NCBI GenBank assembly: GCA_003343765.1
Contig: QAKO01000040.1
Span: forward strand, 1-19,411
Length of the DNA: 19,411 nt
Direction of reading: 5' to 3'
DNA from: Bacillota bacterium
GTDB lineage: Bacteria > Bacillota > Clostridia > Christensenellales > Borkfalkiaceae
A program made the position numbers and the translations under genes. Numbering within the stretch: position 1 is the first letter of the stretch; each line of letters opens with the position of its first letter. Of this stretch, positions 6,788 through 13,549 are shown piece after piece. The notes under the pieces were generated by a model. That model was given only the letters and a program-made list of their open reading frames with translations, searched no databases and had not been told where the DNA came from.

Positions 6788-8614
6788 TCAGCCCTCCCCG
6801 ACCGCATTCAGCACGGCCTCGGATATGTCTGCATCGGAATTGTCTTCTTCCATCGATTGCATTTTATAAATTTCCGCAAATCGCCCGTTCTTCTTCACCA
6901 TCTCGTCAAACGTTCCGCGCTCTATGATCTCCCCGTCCTGCATATACAGGATCTCGTCACAATCCGCCACGCTCGACACTCTGTGCGCCGCTATCAAAAT
7001 CGTTCGGTCAGGATAGTTCTCTTTGATCGTTCGCATCAATTTACGCTCCGTCGTCGCATCCAATGCACTCGACGCGTCATCCAGAACCAGTATGGGTGCG
7101 TTTTTCAGCAACGCCCGCGCAATCGAGATCCTCTGCTTCTGACCGCCCGAAAGCCCAAGACCTTTTTCTCCGACGATCGTTTCAAAACCCTGCGGCAAAG
7201 AACGGATAAACCGCCCTGCCTGCGCTTGCTCCGCGACCCGCATCACCGTCTCCTTATCAATGTTCGGCGCGTAAAACGCTATGTTCGCATCGATCGTGTT
7301 CGAAAACAAAAAGACATCCTGAAATACGTACGCAAATTCATTGCGGAGATCATCCAGTTCAAAATTGCGTATATCTTCTCCGTTGATCTCAATATCACCC
7401 GACATCACGTCGTAAATCCGTACAAGCGATTTGAGCAACACGCTCTTTCCGCTTCCCGTACCACCCATGATCCCGACCTTCTTCCCGAACGGAATACTCA
7501 GCGATACGTTCTTCAAAAGCAGCTTTCCGTCTTCCATAACCGATACATTCTTCACTTCAATGTTCGGCACTTCCCCGATCTTATCCGGTTTGTCCGGTTC
7601 GGGTATCTTCGTCTTGCGTTCCAGAAACTCCTTGATTCGCCCGCCCGAAACAAGACTGTACTGCAACTGGTAACTCGCATTGCTGATCTGCGTCAGATAA
7701 TCCATGATCCGCAGTACATACGTCACGCTCGCCGTCATGATCCCGATCCCGAATTTGCCCCAGAATACCATCAGCGTCCCGATCACGATCGTCGTTATGT
7801 AAGCAAATTGCCGTATCGTATTGAAAATCATCCCGTATTTCGCCGATACGTCCACCTGTTCGCAATACGCCTTCCGAAAATCTTCGTTCACACGGTCAAA
7901 CTTGTTCTCTTCCAGATCTTCATTCGCAAACGATCGCACCAGCCGGACCGCATCAATATTTTCCTGTACCGTCAGATTCATCTCCGCATTCCGCTTTCGG
8001 ATCTGCGTCGATACCCGCCGCGCCGCATTCATGTATTTCATCAGCGCAAACAACAGCACAGGCGCCATCACCGCCGGCAATATCAGCATATACGCACTGT
8101 TCATCGCCAGTATGACACATGTCACGATCAATACAAAAACACCGTCTCCTATCAATAACAGAACACGGCTGTACATTTCCTTAAAGATGATGATATCCGA
8201 CGATAAGGTCGCCAAAAGATCCCCCGTGTTGTACGACGCTACGGTGGAACTGTCCAGCTCTACAAGCTTCTTGTACGATATGTCCCGAAGTTCGTTTTCA
8301 TACGCCAGCCCGTTGTACTGGAATAATACGTTCCTCAAGTAAATCACGCCTTCACGGAACACGACCAGCCCCCCGAATACACACGCAAGCACAATGAATA
8401 ATTCCCAGCTTTCAGGCTGACCGAACTTCAACAGAAAATCAAATATCCCGTCATTCGTTATCCCCTGAAAATTAAGAATGTAATCCACAAACATCGCGCC
8501 GATCAACGGAAGAATTATATCGATCGTAAGCCCGATAAACCCTATCAACTGACAAAACACCGCGCACGGAACATGCTTCTTCCAATACCGCCATCCGAAT
8601 CGGAACACACTCAT
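6788..8614 (-). CDS. ABC exporter half, degenerate Walker B subunit
   Basis: This 608-residue partner half-transporter is the first gene of the operon. The membrane domain spans about residues 15-320. The ATPase domain has Walker A GGTGSGKS (384-391), Q-loop Q432, canonical signature LSGGQ (488-492), Walker B ILVLDD with D512, and H544. The catalytic position is Asp (D513), not Glu. Its Walker A/B therefore pairs with the altered LSAGE signature of the partner to form the non-hydrolytic site, while its intact LSGGQ completes the active site on the partner. That complementary wear is the hallmark of a heterodimeric exporter. A ribosome site GAGGGAG is visible about 6 bases before the ATG, and a good promoter lies at 8646-8673. 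The C-terminal tail after the ATPase domain is acidic (EEDNSDAD). Confidence 0.93.
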   Translation of the reverse strand: MSVFRFGWRYWKKHVPCAVFCQLIGFIGLTIDIILPLIGAMFVDYILNFQGITNDGIFDFLLKFGQPESWELFIVLACVFGGLVVFREGVIYLRNVLFQYNGLAYENELRDISYKKLVELDSSTVASYNTGDLLATLSSDIIIFKEMYSRVLLLIGDGVFVLIVTCVILAMNSAYMLILPAVMAPVLLFALMKYMNAARRVSTQIRKRNAEMNLTVQENIDAVRLVRSFANEDLEENKFDRVNEDFRKAYCEQVDVSAKYGMIFNTIRQFAYITTIVIGTLMVFWGKFGIGIMTASVTYVLRIMDYLTQISNASYQLQYSLVSGGRIKEFLERKTKIPEPDKPDKIGEVPNIEVKNVSVMEDGKLLLKNVSLSIPFGKKVGIMGGTGSGKSVLLKSLVRIYDVMSGDIEINGEDIRNFELDDLRNEFAYVFQDVFLFSNTIDANIAFYAPNIDKETVMRVAEQAQAGRFIRSLPQGFETIVGEKGLGLSGGQKQRISIARALLKNAPILVLDDASSALDATTERKLMRTIKENYPDRTILIAAHRVSSVADCDEILYMQDGEIIERGTFDEMVKKNGRFAEIYKMQSMEEDNSDADISEAVLNAVGEG

Positions 8615-8645
8615 AACGGCTCCCTCACTCGTTGATTGTCTCTTT

Positions 8646-8673
8646 ATTTTACCTATAATTTTTTATTTGTCAA
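8646..8673 (-). promoter_or_regulatory. Promoter of ABC-tautomerase-mrp operon
   Basis: Read on the minus strand, a perfect -35 TTGACA (8668-8673) is followed by a 16-base spacer and a -10 TAAAAT (8646-8651). This would start transcription about 25 bases before the ATG at 8614. The surrounding DNA is very AT-rich. Confidence 0.75.
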
Positions 8674-8938
8674 CGGTTTGTATACATTTTTTTATTTTAT
8701 TTTTTTATTAAACTAAATCGCCGTTTGTGTCTGTTAAAAAATCCGTTTTTTGTCAAAACTTCATGTTTCTTGACATCCCGCCATATCTGCACATTGCCCT
8801 GTCATTTGCGGCAACAACTCGTCCTGCTCCTGCCGATGTCGCCGATTTCTTACCCGATGAGAACTTTTTTACATAGTCCGATCCGTAGATCGGCCCTTCG
8901 CGCTGTGTTCAACCTCTATCACCGATGCAGAATCGAAA
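8674..8938. other. Intergenic stretch, no gene seen
   Basis: Between the exporter promoter and the first GC-rich hairpin I see no supported gene. The open frame at 8725-9000 on the + strand has no ribosome site, is Cys/Arg/His-rich and runs through the hairpin at 8939-8979, so it is probably spurious. A small 6-bp inverted repeat (CCGATC...GATCGG) lies near 8879-8894. The segment could be a decayed gene or hold an unrecognised RNA. Confidence 0.4.
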
Positions 8939-8979
8939 GAAACGCCCGCCGTCGCAAATTCTGCGACGGCGGGCGTTTC
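8939..8979. terminator. 18-bp perfect hairpin
   Basis: Bases 8939-8956 pair perfectly with 8962-8979 around a 5-base loop. The stem is very GC-rich in its middle and ends in GAAAC/GTTTC. On the minus strand the bases just after the stem are TTTC, a weak U tail, so it may back up termination of the LTA-synthase-like gene. Confidence 0.5.
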
Positions 8980-9055
8980 GAATCGTTTACAATATATTAA
9001 ACTTTTTAGTTCTGTTACGAAAACCCATTCCTCTCGTACGCGCCGAATTTTTCTT

Positions 9056-9084
9056 TCCGCGGCGGGATCTGATCCCGCCGCGGA
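9056..9084 (-). terminator. Hairpin after the LTA-synthase-like gene
   Basis: A perfect 13-bp stem (9056-9068 with 9072-9084) closes a 3-base loop, beginning 16 bases after the stop codon of the minus-strand gene. No U tract follows it on that strand, so termination strength is uncertain. Confidence 0.5.
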
Positions 9085-9100
9085 CGGCTTTGCTCATTTT

Positions 9101-11545
9101 TTAATCGGAAACTTTCCGCACATATTCTTTGATATCACGGTATGCAAAATAATTGCAGCGGTACATCTCTTCCAACATTTCCTGTTTTGCGTAATATACA
9201 TTGACTTTGTTCAGGAATTCCCTGGCCGAATCGCTCAGATATGCTTCGCCTGCGGCAGTATCTATGATTATGTACGTACCGCTTTCATCCGTATAAACGG
9301 CGGGCAACTCTTCGTCCATGGTATAATTTTTAAATTCACCGTTCTGCAGCACCGACAAATTCGTTCCCTGCAGGATCGTTTGCCCGTCCTGTGAAATCAG
9401 CTTCCCGTCCCGCATCTCCGCCGCCAGATAGATCATATCCGAATCAAAATAAATGCCTTTCATAAAGATGCCCGATTCACGGCTGATAAAAGCATCCGTA
9501 CCTTCCAAAAACACGCTTGAACCCTGGTAAAGATTGGTGTTGTACTCATACCCCAGCAAATACAGGATCGTAGGCAATATATCAAAAGAATTGCACTCCT
9601 TTTCGATGATCTGCCCCTTTTTTCCCGAAGTTCCGCGGTGGCGGATCTCATAATAAAAATCCCCGCTGTACGCCGACGTAAAATCCTTGGACGTATTTTC
9701 ATACGTTACGCCTTGGTATATGTTTTTCACGTCCAGATCCATTTTGCCCGACCAGATAAAAAACGGAATGTTGTGCAGCCGCGTATCCCAGTAATACTTT
9801 TCCGACTCCACTCCTTTCAGCGGGTACTGGATATTATGATAATACGCACAATGATCGGCATATGCTATAAATACGGTATTTTCCAGCTCACCTTTTTCCT
9901 GCAGGTCATGGATCAGACGGTTCAGCCCGACATCCAGATCCATCACGCCCGCCTGCTGCCGTTTGTATTCCAGATAAAGATCCGTCTGTTCACCGTTTTC
10001 GTCCCGCTCATCCAAAGTGATCGCAAATTTGTCCGAAATATATGCCCCCACTTCCGGATAAGAGGTTATTTTTTCATAATATTTCTCCAATCCCTTCGTC
10101 TGATACTTCTCCGAAAGTTCCTGCTTCTTTGCCGCATCCAGATTCGCCGTATAGTCACCCTTCGATACCAGATCCGTATAGCCGCCATGACTGATCAAAG
10201 AAAGCATCATCGTGAAAAACGCATCGTCGTCCTCCGCAGTATAAGTAAATTCATTCAAATACTGGCTGATCATCTCGCTGTCTTTGTCAAAATCATAAAA
10301 ACCGCTCTTGGAATAGTACCCGTCCAATCTGTCCATCGTGTCCAGGAAATACGTATTTTCAAATCCGTATAAGTCCTGATGCGTACGGTCTCTCCCGTAA
10401 AAACTTGAATCGTTCGCATGAAAATAATTGGTCGTATATCCGTCGTTTTTCAACAGGTTTGCACTCGTAAACGCAAGTTGGTTCTCCAGCAATCCGTCCG
10501 GGTTGTTGATCGAAGGCAATATGCTGTTATCCAACGCCGACGGGTAACTCCCCAATATCGAGATCGTTTCCGAATGATTCGTCTTGTCCCTCGCGTAATA
10601 CTCCGTCATGGCGTATCCCTGCGACGCCAACGCGTACAGCGTGGGCGTATACTGCGAATTGATGTCGTACCACTCACCCGATTCGATCACCACCAGCACG
10701 ACATTCATCCCTTCGTATTCTCCGCAATACAAACCGTCCGACCCGCCGTAACGTTCCAACGACGAACTCCATTCCCCTTGCGAAAAATAATCGTCCAGCT
10801 CCGAAAGCTGCTCGTTCAGCTCCAGCTCCTTCTTTACATACTTGCTCCCCGATAAAAAATTCAGAAAATTTTTGACGTAAAAACCAAACGTCCCGAATTT
10901 TTTATACGCCGTTCCCGTGATAAACTGCGTTTCCCATAAATACATGTCATCGTTATACATGTACAGAAAATCACTCGGATCCGCTCTCTGAAACCGATCC
11001 TTCGTCACATCCACAAGATTCAGCGACGCAAACGTCCATAAAAAAAATGTGAGCGTCACAAGAACAAGCCCATGCATCGTAAAATCTGCCGTAACGATCA
11101 TGCCCTTATTGATCCGCACAACCGCATAAACAGCACATCCGTACAGCAACAGCAATACACCGATCAGCACAAAGTTGACCATATCCGCCGAAAATACCGT
11201 ACCCGCTTCACCGATCACGTTCAGCATCGAAAAACTGAACACCATATTGCTCATATTGTACAGCGTATTGTTTACAACCGTCAGCACGATCTGAAACAGC
11301 AAAAATACGCCGATACAGATCGACTGAAATAAAAATCCGGGCAACATGAATACCAGCGTCGTCACAAGGATCATGACGCCGAGATCCAACGGCCAATACG
11401 TCGGTACCCCCTTTACGACCCAACAGAGCGTGATCACTTCCAATACAAAAGCCGCCGCAAAATATGTACACGCCAATGCCGTTTTCTTCATAATGAACCG
11501 GCGCATATGTTCGCTTTTTATGCTTTTTATTAAAGTTCCGGTCAT
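9101..11545 (-). CDS. LTA synthase-like membrane sulfatase-fold enzyme
   Basis: This is a member of the LTA synthase/phosphoglycerol transferase family (alkaline phosphatase superfamily). Five hydrophobic segments fill about the first 180 residues, followed by an extracellular catalytic domain. Numbered from the chosen start, the metal and active-site set is visible: E288 in VVIESGEW, the nucleophile Thr T322 in DKTNHSE, H453 in SLISHGG, and D564-H565 in YADHCAYYHN. The order matches the E-T-D-H residues of S. aureus LtaS. The family moves glycerol-phosphate from phosphatidylglycerol to growing lipoteichoic acid or similar polymers. At about 814 residues it is longer than typical LtaS, with an extra C-terminal domain of about 200 residues. 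I prefer ATG at 11545, which follows GGAAAGGA by 4 bases. ATG at 11563 would add six residues but has a cramped ribosome site. LTA synthase or a related glycan-phosphotransferase are both possible. Confidence 0.85.
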   Translation of the reverse strand: MTGTLIKSIKSEHMRRFIMKKTALACTYFAAAFVLEVITLCWVVKGVPTYWPLDLGVMILVTTLVFMLPGFLFQSICIGVFLLFQIVLTVVNNTLYNMSNMVFSFSMLNVIGEAGTVFSADMVNFVLIGVLLLLYGCAVYAVVRINKGMIVTADFTMHGLVLVTLTFFLWTFASLNLVDVTKDRFQRADPSDFLYMYNDDMYLWETQFITGTAYKKFGTFGFYVKNFLNFLSGSKYVKKELELNEQLSELDDYFSQGEWSSSLERYGGSDGLYCGEYEGMNVVLVVIESGEWYDINSQYTPTLYALASQGYAMTEYYARDKTNHSETISILGSYPSALDNSILPSINNPDGLLENQLAFTSANLLKNDGYTTNYFHANDSSFYGRDRTHQDLYGFENTYFLDTMDRLDGYYSKSGFYDFDKDSEMISQYLNEFTYTAEDDDAFFTMMLSLISHGGYTDLVSKGDYTANLDAAKKQELSEKYQTKGLEKYYEKITSYPEVGAYISDKFAITLDERDENGEQTDLYLEYKRQQAGVMDLDVGLNRLIHDLQEKGELENTVFIAYADHCAYYHNIQYPLKGVESEKYYWDTRLHNIPFFIWSGKMDLDVKNIYQGVTYENTSKDFTSAYSGDFYYEIRHRGTSGKKGQIIEKECNSFDILPTILYLLGYEYNTNLYQGSSVFLEGTDAFISRESGIFMKGIYFDSDMIYLAAEMRDGKLISQDGQTILQGTNLSVLQNGEFKNYTMDEELPAVYTDESGTYIIIDTAAGEAYLSDSAREFLNKVNVYYAKQEMLEEMYRCNYFAYRDIKEYVRKVSD

Positions 11546-11583
11546 AATTTCCTTTCCTAACATTCTTCCTGCTTATGCCTCTT

Positions 11584-11612
11584 ATCATACCACGATTTTC
11601 TCCGTTTTGCAA
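11584..11612 (-). promoter_or_regulatory. Promoter of LTA-synthase-like gene
   Basis: On the minus strand, -35 TTGCAA (11607-11612) is followed by a 17-base spacer and -10 TATGAT (11584-11589), about 38 bases before the preferred start codon. It is back to back with the SRP RNA promoter. Confidence 0.75.
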
Positions 11613-11682
11613 TTATATTTTCCTGAAATTCATTTTTGCCAAAATTTCAACAAAATTTCTCTTTTCCCGACCGTCAAAACAT

Positions 11683-11711
11683 TTGCAAATCCCCCCGTTT
11701 TCGTGTAAAAT
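11683..11711 (+). promoter_or_regulatory. Promoter of the SRP RNA gene
   Basis: -35 TTGCAA (11683-11688), 17-base spacer, -10 TAAAAT (11706-11711). Transcription would start about 6 bases downstream, exactly at the predicted 5' end of the RNA near 11718. Confidence 0.8.
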
Positions 11712-11717
11712 AATATT

Positions 11718-11985
11718 GCTGTGCTAGGTGGGGAGTCAGCGGTGCCCTGTATCTGCAATCCGCTATAGCAGAACCGAAAGCCCCCTTCGGACCGACGCGT
11801 GGAAGGCCGCGCTCCGTAAGGGATGTCGATAGCAAGGTCTTATGCAACGGACTGCCGTGAACCGTGTCAGGATAGGGATATAGCAGCACTAAGCGGATTT
11901 GTTCGTGTGCCATGAGGTAGCTTTGAAGGAGTTACCTGCGGCGTTTCCGCTTCGGCGCGTCCTTTCAACGGGGGATGCACAGTTT
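11718..11985 (+). ncRNA. ffs: Signal recognition particle RNA, large bacterial type
   Basis: The 5' end GCTGTGCTAGGTGGGGAG and the following GCGGTGCCCTGT are the characteristic start of clostridial large SRP RNAs, including the Alu domain. The 5' GCTGTGC pairs with GCACAG near 11977-11982 to close the molecule. The Ffh-binding helix 8 is clear: GTCAGG (11866-11871) and AGCAGC (11882-11887) form the symmetric loop. They flank a short stem capped by a GGGA tetraloop (11875-11878), a GNRA variant of the usual GGAA. The RNA would guide co-translational membrane targeting with Ffh and FtsY. The ends are set by the closing helix, the promoter spacing and a T run at 11983-11989. A second terminator hairpin follows. 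Confidence 0.93.
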
Positions 11986-11998
11986 TTTTGAAATTTCA

Positions 11999-12031
11999 GC
12001 CTCTGCGCATATTTGCGCAGAGGCTTTTTTT
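11999..12031 (+). terminator. Terminator of the SRP RNA gene
   Basis: A perfect 11-bp stem (11999-12009 with 12014-12024) and a 4-base loop are followed directly by seven T's. This is a textbook intrinsic terminator. Confidence 0.9.
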
Positions 12032-12180
12032 CGGTTGCACTATACCTATCGATCCATTCCCTTCACCGTCTTTTTTCAGCTTCGCATTCCGCCATATCAT
12101 CCCGTTCGACCAGCTTTTGCACCGCTGCAAATCTTCTTCGAGCATCGCATAAAAATAATCTCAAGACGGCAAATCAAACC

Positions 12181-12231
12181 AAAAACGGAGAGAGCCTCGG
12201 CGTAAACCTGCCGACGGCTCTCTCCGTTTTT
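12181..12231 (-). terminator. Terminator of the spo0A transcript (bidirectional)
   Basis: AAAAACGGAGAGAGCC (12181-12196) pairs perfectly with 12216-12231, with further inner pairing of TCGGC and GCCGA. The outer A/T runs give a U tail on either strand. It lies 15 bases after the small gene behind spo0A. About 150 bases between it and the SRP terminator hold nothing recognisable. Confidence 0.85.
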
Positions 12232-12245
12232 CCCTTCTCCGTGTA

Positions 12246-12581
12246 TTATCGATCTTGTCTTTTCCTGCGGTCTGCCCTTCGAAAAGTGTTCCCAGCACAA
12301 CAGTCCGGCATCTGCGTTTCCAACAGCGGCGACAGCCTCACCCGGATCCCGTGCCGCTCAAAACTTTTCAAAAGCTCTTCCAGCAAAAGATAAACTTTTT
12401 CCGCGTTTTCCGTCCGCTGATCGGGATCTGCCATACAAACCGGCAACAGCACCGCCGCTTCCAGCAAAGCGTCAACCCTGCGAAGCAAAAGTTTCTTCGC
12501 CCGTAACGATTCCCTGATGCACCTGCGCACATACCGAGTATCCCCTCCCGCAAGATATCCCTTATACGAACGTGTTTTCAT
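12246..12581 (-). CDS. Small hypothetical protein downstream of spo0A
   Basis: This is an unrecognised basic protein of 111 residues. I chose the ATG at 12581 because GGGGAG (12588-12593) immediately follows the spo0A stop and is spaced 6 bases from it. A TTG at 12587 would abut the ribosome site. The sequence is Arg/Lys/Leu-rich and probably helical (RCIRESLRAKKLLLRRVDAL, then EKVYLLLEELLKSFERHG), with a cysteine pair near the end (DCCAGN) and a very basic tail (RRADRRKRQDR). It starts 12 bases after spo0A and ends just before a strong terminator, so it should be co-transcribed and coupled with spo0A. Other frames are also open here, so coding is probable but not certain. No function can be assigned. 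Confidence 0.6.
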   Translation of the reverse strand: MKTRSYKGYLAGGDTRYVRRCIRESLRAKKLLLRRVDALLEAAVLLPVCMADPDQRTENAEKVYLLLEELLKSFERHGIRVRLSPLLETQMPDCCAGNTFRRADRRKRQDR

Positions 12582-12593
12582 CCGCAACTCCCC

Positions 12594-13352
12594 TTATCGA
12601 TAATTCGCGATCCCTTCCAGAATCAGTTTATCCGCCACCAATGCAATAAACTCGCTGTTCGTGGGCTTGTCCGAACCGATATATACCCGCACACCGAATA
12701 CAGCATTGATCGCTTCGATCCTCTGACGGTTCCATGCCACTTCAATGCTGTGACGGATCGCCCGCTCTACTTTGCTCGCTGTCGTATTGAACTTCTCCGC
12801 GATCTGCGGGTATAATTCCTTGGTCACGTTATTGATGATCCCCGGACGCTCCACCGCCAGTTTGATTCCTTCCCGCAAATATCCGTAACCCTTGATATGC
12901 GGAGGTATTCCGATCGAAATAAATATGTTGCTGATCTTTTCGTCCAGCGTGACCACGTTCTTCTTCTCCTTCGCCGCTGCCGCACCTTTCTCGCCTTCCG
13001 CTACTTCCTTTACCCGTTCCGCCACAACTTCCGCCGCGATCGGTTTCATTAGATAATACTTCGCTCCCGCCGCCAGTACCTTCTCAATGATCGCATCGTC
13101 CGAATAGCCTCCCGTCACAATCAACTTCACCGCCGCGTGCTCCCGTTGTACCCTCTCCAATACCCCGAATCCGTCAATCCCTTTCAGCACAAGCCCGATC
13201 ACCGCCACATCCGGTTTCTCAATCCCGATCATTTTCAGGCCTTCCTCCCCGTCATTCGTTACTCCCGCTACTTCCAGTCCTGCCATCCTGACCGCCACCG
13301 CGAGCTCCTCCGCCGTTTCAGCATTGCCTTCCATAATGATTACTTTTTTCAT
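12594..13352 (-). CDS. spo0A: Spo0A-family regulator with degenerate receiver
   Basis: This 252-residue protein has a receiver domain (about 1-118), a short Ala/Lys linker and a near-canonical Spo0A DNA-binding domain. The latter shows IPPHIKGYGYLREGI, then LYPQIAEKFNTTASKVERAI in the recognition region, then VAWNRQ and SDKPTNSEFIALVADKL, all Spo0A hallmarks. The receiver is abnormal. Aligned with B. subtilis Spo0A, the phosphorylated Asp (D56) is Gly here (G53 in VIGLVLKG), and the acidic pair D10-D11 is E8-G9. The switch Thr (T80) and the conserved Lys (K103) remain. Phosphorelay control therefore looks lost or changed, while DNA binding should persist. GGAGG lies 13 bases before the ATG, a long spacing. 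The usual neighbour spoIVB is absent; an M19 dipeptidase gene lies upstream. Family identity is firm; the regulatory consequence is inferred. Confidence 0.93.
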   Translation of the reverse strand: MKKVIIMEGNAETAEELAVAVRMAGLEVAGVTNDGEEGLKMIGIEKPDVAVIGLVLKGIDGFGVLERVQREHAAVKLIVTGGYSDDAIIEKVLAAGAKYYLMKPIAAEVVAERVKEVAEGEKGAAAAKEKKNVVTLDEKISNIFISIGIPPHIKGYGYLREGIKLAVERPGIINNVTKELYPQIAEKFNTTASKVERAIRHSIEVAWNRQRIEAINAVFGVRVYIGSDKPTNSEFIALVADKLILEGIANYR

Positions 13353-13390
13353 AGTCTTGTGTTTTCCTCCCGTGTTTTATTTGTAACTCT

Positions 13391-13419
13391 ATTATATCGC
13401 ATTCTTTTGCGTTTGTGAA
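13391..13419 (-). promoter_or_regulatory. Sigma-A type promoter of spo0A
   Basis: On the minus strand, -35 TTCACA (13414-13419), 17-base spacer and a perfect -10 TATAAT (13391-13396), about 38 bases before the start codon. Confidence 0.8.
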
Positions 13420-13422
13420 GTA

Positions 13423-13438
13423 AATTTTGTACAAAATT
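13423..13438. repeat. Perfect palindrome beside the spo0A -35 box
   Basis: AATTTTGTACAAAATT is a perfect 16-base palindrome lying 3 bases upstream of the -35 element. A near copy (AATTTTGTATAAAAT) lies at 13485-13499, on the other side of the 0A box. The pair could be operator sites for a dimeric regulator; no binding protein can be named. Confidence 0.5.
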
Positions 13439-13469
13439 CTTGATTTATAAAAATTTCTTTGTATATTTT

Positions 13470-13476
13470 TGTCGAA
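13470..13476 (+). promoter_or_regulatory. 0A box (Spo0A binding site)
   Basis: TGTCGAA matches the Spo0A box consensus exactly, set in a T-rich context (TTTTTGTCGAATTTT). It lies about 50 bases upstream of the spo0A -35 element, which suggests autoregulation. A 7-base match can arise by chance, but the position is telling. Confidence 0.55.
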
Positions 13477-13549
13477 TTTTAGAGAATTTTGTATAAAATA
13501 TTTTTTACAATCGGGAAAGAAATACAAAAAACGCGCCGCGCGGCACCGT

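Noticed and set aside
5639..8158. An 839-codon open frame on the + strand across both exporter genes
   Set aside because: It is antisense to two well-supported ABC genes, is His/Arg/Gln-rich with no domain, and arises because those genes rarely use codons whose complements are stops.
8725..9000. 91-residue + strand open frame
   Set aside because: No ribosome site, odd composition, and it reads through an 18-bp hairpin.
11674..11913. 79-residue minus-strand frame over the SRP RNA
   Set aside because: The segment is clearly SRP RNA on the + strand; the frame is incidental.
12013..12506. Several + strand frames between the SRP RNA and spo0A
   Set aside because: They run through terminators or lie opposite the small spo0A-coupled gene and have no ribosome sites.
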